In this document: piece by piece, positions 18,119 through 24,773 of the stretch
Layout: every line of letters starts with the position of its first letter
Position numbering within the stretch: the first letter of the stretch is position 1
Assembly: GCA_044233745.1 (NCBI GenBank)
Contig: JBIIJN010000001.1
Coordinates: 62,001-126,000, forward strand
From: UBA6165 sp044233745
GTDB lineage: Bacteria > Bacteroidota > Bacteroidia > Flavobacteriales_D > Crocinitomicaceae
DNA: 64,000 bases
Direction: 5' to 3'
The notes under the pieces: generated by a model
What the model saw: only the letters and a program-made list of their open reading frames with translations
Databases searched by the model: none
Told to the model about the DNA's origin: nothing
Made by a program: the position numbers and the translations under genes

Positions 18119-18463
18119 TTAATCCTCGTAGCCACTTTTGATGACGGTTGAAATCATTTTGAACTGCTCATTTGCCGTGAAGCTGTGCTTGGCATGGGCG
18201 GGAATGATGATGCCTTGACCAAGAGAGAGCGCGATTTCTGTATCGTCTATTTTGAGTTGTGCAGCGCCGTCAATGATTTGAATATAGGTATCAAATGGGG
18301 TAGAACGTGCTCCCAACTCTTCGCCCAGGGCCATCGAGGTTGCTGTAATATTGCCCGTTGTTTTTTTTATGATGGTTCGGCTTACAATTGCATTTCGGAC
18401 ATATTCAATAATTTCAACGATGATATGTGCCTTGGCTTTTTCTGGCGGATTTAAGTTGTCCAT
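18119..18463 (-). CDS. Small cupin-domain protein
   Basis: A 114-residue single cupin: the two conserved motifs appear as GARSTPFDTYIQIIDG (a degenerate first motif with few metal-binding His) and LSLGQGIIIPAHAKHSFTANE (second motif). Small cupins of this kind bind sugars or metals or act as regulators; with the first-motif histidines absent, metal binding would be weak. It heads a minus-strand set with the Lys-rich mini-protein, GH130 and the glycosyltransferase, so a role in the same carbohydrate module is possible. No signal peptide. Confidence 0.8.
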   Translation of the reverse strand: MDNLNPPEKAKAHIIVEIIEYVRNAIVSRTIIKKTTGNITATSMALGEELGARSTPFDTYIQIIDGAAQLKIDDTEIALSLGQGIIIPAHAKHSFTANEQFKMISTVIKSGYED

Positions 18464-18551
18464 GTTGTAGTATTTAAAAAGTGTTTAATACGTAAAAATA
18501 ATCCCATGAAACATGGGCAAATGGAGAAGCATTTTCGGTGGATTGATACTG

Positions 18552-18584
18552 AAAAAACCAGACGATTTTGTTAGAATCGCCTGA
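18552..18584 (-). terminator. Hairpin terminator after the beta-barrel gene
   Basis: CCAGACGATT (18558-18567) pairs with AATCGCCTG (18575-18583), and on the minus strand the stem is followed by a T run. It ends the unit that finishes with the gene at 18596. Confidence 0.7.
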
Positions 18585-18595
18585 TTTTCTTAGTC

Positions 18596-19231
18596 TTAAA
18601 TTTTAATACCTAAGGTAAATTGCAGCCATTGATTTTTGTAACGCGGTGTTGTGGATGTGCCATCACCTTTGTTGTTTTGAAAGTCCCAACCTGCTCTAGC
18701 GGAGAATAGAATATTTCTGTGCGACAAATCAAATCCACCAACAAATCCTAGTATGTTTTTTCGGATGTTGTCGTTTTCAAATTCTTGCTCTTGTTCTATG
18801 CTGTTGCTGCCAAAGGTGTAGACATCTTTTTGATTGATAAGATACGAGAACTGTGGTCCTAATACAAAAGTTAGGAATTCAGCTGGTTTCAATTGCAGTT
18901 GTAGTGGAATATCAAGATAGGTAGTTGTTCTCACGAATGAATACGATGTACCTAATAAAGTTCCTGAACCTTTAAAGCCTTTTTGAGAAAGAAGAATTTC
19001 TGGCTGCAAACCAATGTATCTGTTTATTGGAATACCAACGAATACCCCTCCGGCAAATTCAGCTTTCGAATCGGCGCGAAAATCGTCGTTATCTGAGTCC
19101 CAAACGTTGGAAAGATTGAGTCCAGCTTTGATACCGAATTGTAGTCGCTCACGTTGTTCTAATTCTTGTGCGTTTATTGAACTTGCAAAGGCAATAAACA
19201 GGGTGAAAATGCTAATTAATGTAGTTTTCAT
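18596..19231 (-). CDS. Outer-membrane beta-barrel protein (PorT-like family)
   Basis: A 211-residue protein with a Sec signal (ASSINAQELEQRE) and an eight-strand type barrel: alternating strands beginning LQFGIKAGLNLSNVWD, FVGIPINRYIGLQPEIL, then TTYLDIPLQLQLKP, TFVLGPQFSYLI and the final WLQFTLGIKI ending in an aromatic-rich strand. This is the outer-membrane beta-barrel domain common in Bacteroidota. Function unknown. It follows the DUF5670-type small gene by 18 bases. Confidence 0.85.
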   Translation of the reverse strand: MKTTLISIFTLFIAFASSINAQELEQRERLQFGIKAGLNLSNVWDSDNDDFRADSKAEFAGGVFVGIPINRYIGLQPEILLSQKGFKGSGTLLGTSYSFVRTTTYLDIPLQLQLKPAEFLTFVLGPQFSYLINQKDVYTFGSNSIEQEQEFENDNIRKNILGFVGGFDLSHRNILFSARAGWDFQNNKGDGTSTTPRYKNQWLQFTLGIKI

Positions 19232-19249
19232 ACTTGATGTTTTAATTTT

Positions 19250-19414
19250 TTAAATATTCCTGATAACTTTGAGTAAAATGGCAATCACTGCGATTACCAA
19301 CAAGATGTGGATGATGTTTGTGGCATTGTAGCCAAAGTAGCCCACAGCCCATGCAACCACCAGTATAAGTGCTATGATGTATAGCAAGGAGCCGTTCGAC
19401 CTACTTCGCGTCAT
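19250..19414 (-). CDS. Lmo0937/DUF5670-type small membrane protein
   Basis: A 54-residue protein found by hand in the gap: ATG 19414, TAA 19250-19252. It starts MTRSRSNGSLLYIIALIL, has two hydrophobic helices separated by a short GYFGYNATNIIHILL turn, and ends LLKVIRNI. This is the pattern of the Lmo0937/DUF5670 family, whose members are stress-inducible in several phyla as far as I recall. Its start overlaps the upstream lipoprotein gene by 14 bases, so the two are coupled. Confidence 0.85.
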   Translation of the reverse strand: MTRSRSNGSLLYIIALILVVAWAVGYFGYNATNIIHILLVIAVIAILLKVIRNI

Positions 19415-19853
19415 TATTGCCAATCCCCATTTTTCTGGTTAATTCTGTGAAGGCCAGGCTTAAATCATCCATGTCTTTGTCGAAAGATGCTTTAAACTTT
19501 TCCCAGTTGGCTTTGTTGCCAGCGTGAAACTCATCCATTTTTTTTTTCATATCCGAATTTTGGGCGTTGAGTTCAGCCATTTTTTGCTCGTACTCATCTT
19601 TGGCTTCCATTTTTTCATTTTTGATTCGGAGGTTGAATTCGGCCAGACTTTTTTCGTTGGCTTCAATTTTTGCTCTGTTGATCTCTTGATACTCGGCCAT
19701 TTCTTTTTCATGAGCAACTTGAGCAAGTTTGGTGTGCTCGGTTGCAATTTCCTCATCGGTCATCGTTTTTTTGTCATTGGTACTGTTGCAACTTGTAAGC
19801 AATGCTCCGAGGAAAATAATTGAAAGCGCCGATATTTTAATCGTATTTTTCAT
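19401..19853 (-). CDS. Coiled-coil lipoprotein
   Basis: About 150 residues, starting at one of two adjacent ATGs (19856 or 19853); the longer frame to 19895 would place extra residues before the signal peptide. The lipobox is LLTSCNS. The rest is almost entirely charged helix with heptads (residues 30-130, Lys/Glu/Ala/Met rich), so a long periplasmic coiled coil anchored by lipid is predicted. No family recognised beyond that. Membership of the stress module is inferred from its neighbours. Confidence 0.75.
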   Translation of the reverse strand: MKNTIKISALSIIFLGALLTSCNSTNDKKTMTDEEIATEHTKLAQVAHEKEMAEYQEINRAKIEANEKSLAEFNLRIKNEKMEAKDEYEQKMAELNAQNSDMKKKMDEFHAGNKANWEKFKASFDKDMDDLSLAFTELTRKMGIGNNDAK

Positions 19854-19990
19854 CATGTTTAGCTTACGTTCTGAATGAATTTTCAGACTCCACAAAAGTA
19901 CAGTGGTCTCATGCAGGCTGCGTTACAGAATAAATAGTGTTTGTTGTATAATTAAACTCAACCCAACTAACACGTACTTGTAAATCTTAC

Positions 19991-20022
19991 AAAAGCCCCA
20001 CGATGAAAGCCATGGGGCTAAA
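19991..20022 (-). terminator. Hairpin terminator after the AraC-type regulator
   Basis: AGCCCCA (19994-20000) and TGGGGCT (20013-20019) form a perfect 7-bp stem, followed on the minus strand by a short T stretch. It lies about 30 bases after the regulator stop codon. Confidence 0.7.
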
Positions 20023-20051
20023 AGATGAAATCAATAATGAGCTACTGTACT

Positions 20052-20612
20052 CTATACATCTTCGAGGTTTTGCCTTTTGCGTATTGAAAGATTTTTGAAA
20101 AATGTTGGCGTAAGTCCTGTAACTTGTTTGAACTGGTTAGAAAGATGCGCCACGCTGCTGTAATGCAGTTTATAAGAAATTTCGGTGAGGTTCAGTTCAT
20201 CGTATATGATGAGTTCCTTGGCGCGCTCTATTTTATGCAGGATAATGAAACGCTCAATTGTTATCCCCTTGGTTTTGGAAAAAACTTCTGCCAACTTGTG
20301 GTAGTCCATTTCCATTTCCTTACTTAAAAATTCTGAGAAATTAACAGCTGGCAGCTCATCGGTATAGTGCACCATCTCCACGATAATATTGATAATCTTT
20401 TCAATCAAAATCGCTTTTTTGTCGTCCATCAATTCCAATTTCGACTTGTGAAGCGCTTCTTTTAAGAGAAAGCGTTCAGCTTCTGAGATTGGTTGTTTGA
20501 GCATAACCTCTCCCAATTCAACAGATTTATAATCCAGCCCTAACTTATCTAGTTCCGACTTCACCATCATTTTGCATCGCAAACTGACCATGTTTTGGAT
20601 GAATAGCTTCAT
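20052..20612 (-). CDS. AraC-family regulator with HMA-like N-terminus
   Basis: A 186-residue DNA-binding protein. The C-terminal 100 residues carry the two helix-turn-helix motifs of the AraC family (MDYHKLAEVFSKTKGIT, LNLTEISYKLHYSSVAHLSNQF and the closing VTGLTPTFFK). The N-terminal 65 residues look like a degenerate heavy-metal-associated fold: MKLFIQNMVSLRCKMMV with the classical Cys pair reduced to one Cys. It sits in a minus-strand stress group with CsbD, a Cys-rich copper protein and a BON protein. Control of these genes is inferred from position. Confidence 0.82.
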   Translation of the reverse strand: MKLFIQNMVSLRCKMMVKSELDKLGLDYKSVELGEVMLKQPISEAERFLLKEALHKSKLELMDDKKAILIEKIINIIVEMVHYTDELPAVNFSEFLSKEMEMDYHKLAEVFSKTKGITIERFIILHKIERAKELIIYDELNLTEISYKLHYSSVAHLSNQFKQVTGLTPTFFKNLSIRKRQNLEDV

Positions 20613-20930
20613 GTTTCATTTTTTACATGTGCTTAAAAGTTGACATCGATTGTCTGAAAACCGTGGAATTGAAGTTTCTTTAACAATACATTTGAACTCC
20701 AGGATTCGTACGAATATACGCATACTTTTCGGATTTCACAACAGAAACTGAATAAGACATGTGAATTTAGTTTATTGTAAATCAATTTATTAATCCTTTG
20801 AAAAGCTATATTTCACTTTTTTCTTGCTTTAAAGAAATTTTTAAGTGCTGCTTCAGTGTATGCAAATAGTGAATAAAGTCATTGATGCTATGCAATCTGT
20901 TTCACACCCATTTCAATGCAATGATTTAGG

Positions 20931-20960
20931 TTTGAAATTTATGTTTTAGTGGTACATTTG
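20931..20960 (+). promoter_or_regulatory. Orphan Bacteroidota-type promoter
   Basis: TTTG (20931-20934), 18 bases, TACATTTG (20953-20960) is close to the ideal -33/-7 pair. No plus-strand gene follows within 3.7 kb, only a hairpin at 20992-21025, so a short non-coding transcript of about 60 nt is possible. Confidence 0.55.
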
Positions 20961-20991
20961 CGACCAATCAATTTGCTTATTTTGTTTCAAA

Positions 20992-21025
20992 CAGAAAAGA
21001 CCATCCGTTAAGATGGCCTTTTCTG
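20992..21025. terminator. Strong bidirectional hairpin
   Basis: CAGAAAAGACCATC and GATGGCCTTTTCTG fold into a 14-position stem with a single mismatch and a 6-base loop. A-rich on the left and T-rich on the right, it could end transcription in both directions, or form the body of a small RNA started from the promoter just upstream. Confidence 0.65.
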
Positions 21026-21085
21026 AGTTCAATTTGTCACACAAGGTTTCAAACTCATGCTTCATTTATCCCCGTCTAGAAATAA

Positions 21086-21310
21086 TTAGTTTTTGGCGTG
21101 TTGCGTCTTGTTGATGATGTTTATCACTTCATCGCGATTTTTGTTCAAACGCGATTCAACACGGTCCAATAACTCATTTTCTTTTCCTGTCTCAAATTTC
21201 AGATCTGCATCTGTCAATTGTGAAAATTGGCCTTTGAGTTGTTTTGATTGTGAAGCCCAATCATTGCCAATTTTGAATGCTCCATTTTTGTCGCTGTGTG
21301 TCGTGTCCAT
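21086..21310 (-). CDS. CsbD-like stress protein
   Basis: A 74-residue protein with the CsbD pattern: DWASQSKQLKGQFSQLTDADLKFETG, then ELLDRVESRLNKNRDEV. CsbD-like proteins are small soluble products of general stress regulons with unknown biochemistry. It is charged, lacks Cys and has no signal peptide. The upstream gene codes for the Cys-rich protein, 136 bases away, so it may be transcribed separately. Confidence 0.8.
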   Translation of the reverse strand: MDTTHSDKNGAFKIGNDWASQSKQLKGQFSQLTDADLKFETGKENELLDRVESRLNKNRDEVINIINKTQHAKN

Positions 21311-21446
21311 ACTGTATTAATTTACCCTGAAACTGAATTGTTTCATTACTGTAAAATTACCCGTTCTTGCTACCTTTCAGTTACACAATTGACTTGAATG
21401 CTTACAACAATAATTTGGTCCACTTGCATTTCTGAGCAGTTTTTCG

Positions 21447-21788
21447 CTACAGACTTGCGTGATCGTGCTTAGAAACCACATGCTCCGCACAAGTGGTTGC
21501 GCATGTAGCACAAGCTTCTGCACATTTTTTACAACTTTCGTGCTCGTCTCCATGCTTGGCACATTCTTCCGAACAAGCTTTACAAATTTTGGCACACAAG
21601 GCATGCAGGTCCTTACTGTAAACAGAACCTCGCGCCTCAAATCTTGCGCATAAGGCACAGAAGTCGGCACAGTCTCGGCACAGCGAAATACAGTTTTGAT
21701 TGCCCGATTTTATACAGTCTGTGATGCATTGTTCGCACGCTATTACACACGCTAAACAGGTGTCAATACAATTTTTGGAACTTGTCAT
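21447..21788 (-). CDS. Cys-rich four-helix-bundle copper-storage protein (Csp/DUF326)
   Basis: 113 residues with 20 cysteines spaced as CxxxC and CxxC along four helices (CIDTCLACVIACEQC, CISLCRDCADFCALC, CAKICKACSEEC, CKKCAEACATCATTC), the hallmark of Csp proteins, which hold many Cu(I) ions inside a helix bundle. No signal peptide is present, so it would be the cytosolic Csp3-like kind. The His-containing tail (HVVSKHDH) could assist binding. It lies in a minus-strand group with a BON protein upstream and CsbD downstream. Confidence 0.92.
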   Translation of the reverse strand: MTSSKNCIDTCLACVIACEQCITDCIKSGNQNCISLCRDCADFCALCARFEARGSVYSKDLHALCAKICKACSEECAKHGDEHESCKKCAEACATCATTCAEHVVSKHDHASL

Positions 21789-21837
21789 TTTGATTTTATT
21801 TAAGGATGATGAATTGAAAAAGACCGTTTTCGTAGGT

Positions 21838-22500
21838 CTAACGCGGTTGATAGTCTACCGTAAGTTCATTGGAAACGTTCGCTATACCCGGTGTATTCCA
21901 AGCTATGCGCCCAGCTTCTTCTTTTTGATACCAAGAATGCACCGTTCCGGTGAGCACAACCGTTGCGCCCGATACTGAAACTACAATGTTTTGAGCATCA
22001 ACCAACCAATTTCGTGAAATGGCGGTTTCAATATCTCGTTGCTCTATGGAGTCGTTTGTTTCTGGTCTGATGCTTATGCTGTTTGTAATACCTCGCACAC
22101 CGCCAATAAAATTTACGGTGTTTTTGACGGCCACTTTTTGGTAATACCATGGCAATTCTCCTTCCAATGTAACCCAGCCGTCTTCAACTTTTATTTTTAC
22201 TTTTTCGGCCAATGCGGGCCAACTGCTTTGCAGTGCTGCACTAACTTCGTGGGCTATATCGGTGCTGTTTTTTGTGGAATTACTCGGAAGTTTCACTTCA
22301 ATTTCTTCCACCAAAACGTTCAAACCAACAACTTTTTTTGCCGCATTTTCCGCTTCCATCTTCTTGATAAAACTGTCCACGATGCCAGTGAGCGTAACCA
22401 CACCATCTTTGGCTGTAACACCAATCTCAGCTGCATTCAACAAGGGCTCCCATTTTATGGCGTTCTGCACGTCGGTCTGTAGTTCTTGATTGGTTTTCAT
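21838..22500 (-). CDS. Triple BON-domain protein
   Basis: A 220-residue protein made of three BON domains at about residues 5-70, 75-145 and 150-215, each with the VTLTG / VTLEG / VVLTG strand-turn (GVVTLTGIVDSF, GWVTLEGELPWYYQK, ATVVLTGTVHSWYQ). No signal peptide is apparent after the chosen start ATG 22500 (MKTNQEL); the frame opens 14 codons earlier but that part lacks family similarity. BON domains bind membrane or phospholipid surfaces and such triple proteins belong to osmotic or general stress responses. It leads the group of stress genes, 49 bases before the Cys-rich protein. Confidence 0.88.
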   Translation of the reverse strand: MKTNQELQTDVQNAIKWEPLLNAAEIGVTAKDGVVTLTGIVDSFIKKMEAENAAKKVVGLNVLVEEIEVKLPSNSTKNSTDIAHEVSAALQSSWPALAEKVKIKVEDGWVTLEGELPWYYQKVAVKNTVNFIGGVRGITNSISIRPETNDSIEQRDIETAISRNWLVDAQNIVVSVSGATVVLTGTVHSWYQKEEAGRIAWNTPGIANVSNELTVDYQPR

Positions 22501-22603
22501 GAGATATTTTTTGCTGCTTGGAGTAAATTCTCCGAAGTTCACAAAGATGACTCATGTATAGCCAAAAAGCCTTTCAAAATTGTCATAAAGAATTACATGA
22601 TTT

Positions 22604-23827
22604 TTATGCTTGTTGTAACCCTCCCCCCAAATCCTCAATCAAATCCTCTGCGTTTTCCAAGCCCACCGAAAGACGAATCATTGTCTCCGAAATGCCATAC
22701 TGTGCTTTGTCCGCTGGCGTCACGCTTTTATGTGTCATTGTTGCGGGATGTTCGGCCAAACTTTCTGTACTGCCCAAACTCACAGCCAACTTGATGAGCT
22801 TCAGTTTATTCAAAAATTGATAGGCATCTGCTTGAGTTCCTTTAATATCAAAAGCCAACATAGCGCCATGGGCTTTACATTGTTTTGCAATTATTTGTGC
22901 TTGCCGCTCATTTTGTGGGTATCCCAGATAGTATAAGCGTTCTATTTTGGGATGTGTTTTCAAAAATGCGGCTACTTTTTTCGCGTTTTCGGCTTGGGCA
23001 TCCATACGTACTTTCAGGGTTTCCAAACTGCGTTGAATCATCCACGAAGTGAAAGGAGAAGCCATGTTGCCCAATATATTGCGATAAGCCCTGATTTGTG
23101 CAATCAATTCTTTTTCGCCCAAACAAGCACCGGCAATTAAATCACTGTGACCGCCAATGTATTTGGTTACAGAATACACCAAAAGGTCAACGCCATGTTC
23201 AATCGGATTTTGCCAAACGGGTCCCATATAGGTATTGTCGGCAGCTAAAAGAACGCGATTCTTGCCTGAAAAATGATTGGCAATTTCTCGACACATCGCT
23301 ATGTCAATCACCTCATTGTTCGGATTGGCTGGCGTTTCAATGTAAATCATTTTCAGTTTTTCCGCAAAGCCTGATTTTTCAATCGTTTCCATGATGTTTT
23401 CTCGGCTGTCGTCCAAACGAAATGGAATAATGGAAACGCCTAGTTGAGTCAAATAATTTCGGATGTAACTGTCTGTTCCTCCGTAAATTGGATTGGTAAA
23501 GGCCATGGCGTCACCCGGTTTCAAGAAAGTCATCAGTAAGGTTGAAATAGCCGCCATACCACTAGAAAAAATCAAACAATCATCGGCTTTGTCCCACAAT
23601 TTTAAACGCGCTTCAGCAATCTCCAAATTCGGATGATTGAACCGAGAATAAATCAATCCTTGTTCATCGTGAGGAACTTTTCCGATATTTTCAAAAAAAT
23701 CCCGACCCTCTTCAGCGCTGTTAAATTGAAAAGTAGAGGTCAAAAAAATAGGCGTTTTGATTGAGTTTTCGCTGCGTTCGGGTTCAAAACCAAAGGACAT
23801 CATTTCGCTTTCTGGGTGTTGGGTCAT
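22604..23827 (-). CDS. Cys/Met metabolism PLP enzyme (cystathionine gamma-synthase / methionine gamma-lyase family)
   Basis: A 407-residue cytosolic aminotransferase-fold-I enzyme. The PLP lysine is in LVYSVTKYIGGHSDLIAG; other marks are YSRFNHPN, FSSGMAAIS, NPIYGGTDSYI, YIETPANPN and the C-terminal VSLGSTESLAEHPATMTH. The family includes cystathionine gamma-synthase, cystathionine gamma-lyase and methionine gamma-lyase, which cannot be separated with confidence by eye; the active-site Cys of methionine gamma-lyase is not evident to me. The ATG at 23827 follows a gene-free stretch that carries a palindromic site at 23989-24033. Confidence 0.85.
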   Translation of the reverse strand: MTQHPESEMMSFGFEPERSENSIKTPIFLTSTFQFNSAEEGRDFFENIGKVPHDEQGLIYSRFNHPNLEIAEARLKLWDKADDCLIFSSGMAAISTLLMTFLKPGDAMAFTNPIYGGTDSYIRNYLTQLGVSIIPFRLDDSRENIMETIEKSGFAEKLKMIYIETPANPNNEVIDIAMCREIANHFSGKNRVLLAADNTYMGPVWQNPIEHGVDLLVYSVTKYIGGHSDLIAGACLGEKELIAQIRAYRNILGNMASPFTSWMIQRSLETLKVRMDAQAENAKKVAAFLKTHPKIERLYYLGYPQNERQAQIIAKQCKAHGAMLAFDIKGTQADAYQFLNKLKLIKLAVSLGSTESLAEHPATMTHKSVTPADKAQYGISETMIRLSVGLENAEDLIEDLGGGLQQA

Positions 23828-23988
23828 GGATGAAAATTTTGTGCGGCTAAGGTAATCAAACCCGGAGAATTAGATGTTTCCATCGATAATTTGACTAAAT
23901 TAGTCCAAGAAATCGAATATTTTTCAGTGAATTTAATAGACGTATAAAGCTTGTTGTTATTGGTCTCGTAATCCTTTTTGGATTTATT

Positions 23989-24033
23989 TTTGTTTACAGT
24001 AAACTAGTTTACTGTAAACAAACTATTGTAAAC
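23989..24033. promoter_or_regulatory. Tandem GTTTAC/GTAAAC palindromic operator-like site
   Basis: A 34-bp perfect palindrome (23989-24022, centre between 24005 and 24006) is built from alternating half-sites GTTTAC, GTAAAC, GTTTAC, GTAAAC starting at 23992, 23999, 24007 and 24014, with a fifth GTAAAC at 24028. There is no T run after the stem in the minus direction, so regulator binding is likelier than termination. It lies between pnuC and the PLP enzyme gene. Confidence 0.6.
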
Positions 24034-24042
24034 CACGTAACA

Positions 24043-24615
24043 TTACACTTTAGACCAGTGCAGATACCCCTTGATGGCTACACAAAAAAGGATGAAAGAC
24101 ATTGCCACCAAAATCCATAAACTCTGACTATAATACAAATACATACTCGCAGCATTAATCGCCATCCAATAAAGCCAATTTTCTCGATTTTTCGAAACCA
24201 CCAAAAGAGTCGTGCCGATGGCTCCAATACTGATTATACCATCTAAATAAGGCAACTCTTGGTTAGTATACTGGGCGAAAATGAATCCCAATGTCGTTCC
24301 CAATACCACAGAAACACTCAAAAAAGTTACGTGAAATTGAAAACTCATACTCCTGATTTTGGGAACTTGTGATACTTTGTTCCATTGCACAATTCCATAT
24401 TCAGCAATCAAAACATAAAAGAGATATAAGATGCTCTGGATATACAATTGTCCTGAATAACAAGAATATGCAAATATCAACGATCCAACAATGCTGAAAT
24501 ACCAACCTAGGGCATTTTGACGTATTATGAAAATAAGATAAAGCAATGTAAACCCAAATCCCACTAAATCTATAAGGAGAGCCAAATCTATGGATGCTTT
24601 TATGGTTTCAATCAT
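24043..24615 (-). CDS. pnuC: PnuC-family nicotinamide riboside transporter
   Basis: A 190-residue inner-membrane protein with about seven hydrophobic helices. The family's landmarks are GWYFSIVGSLIFAY near residue 40, AEYGIVQW, and NRENWLYWMAINAASMYLYY near the end, which line the substrate path. PnuC proteins carry nicotinamide riboside or, in some subfamilies, thiamine or riboflavin, by facilitated diffusion; no thiamine or flavin genes or riboswitch lie nearby, so nicotinamide riboside is the default. ATG 24615 is followed directly by the first amphipathic segment. Confidence 0.85.
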   Translation of the reverse strand: MIETIKASIDLALLIDLVGFGFTLLYLIFIIRQNALGWYFSIVGSLIFAYSCYSGQLYIQSILYLFYVLIAEYGIVQWNKVSQVPKIRSMSFQFHVTFLSVSVVLGTTLGFIFAQYTNQELPYLDGIISIGAIGTTLLVVSKNRENWLYWMAINAASMYLYYSQSLWILVAMSFILFCVAIKGYLHWSKV

Positions 24616-24773
24616 GATGCGAATGTAGGGCGATTGTTACGCTTTTCGGTTTTTCTGTTAAAAAAAATAAAAAAAAGGGCATTCTGATTTTCGAATATAA
24701 CATTTTTCGTATTTTAGACAAACGAAAATATAATGCTCGCATAGTATTAACCAATTCAAATATATTTTAAAAC

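Larger units (their letters stand above)
20613..21085. other. Gene-free spacer
   Basis: A 473-base region between the AraC gene and csbD-like gene. It holds a strong plus-strand promoter (20931-20960) and a strong hairpin (20992-21025), described separately. I find no coding frame with codon-like character on either strand. The rest is AT-rich and featureless. Confidence 0.6.

Noticed and set aside
23989..24022. The GTTTAC palindrome as pnuC terminator
   Set aside because: The stem is AT-rich and the minus-strand bases after it are A-rich rather than a U run, unlike the other terminators in this window.
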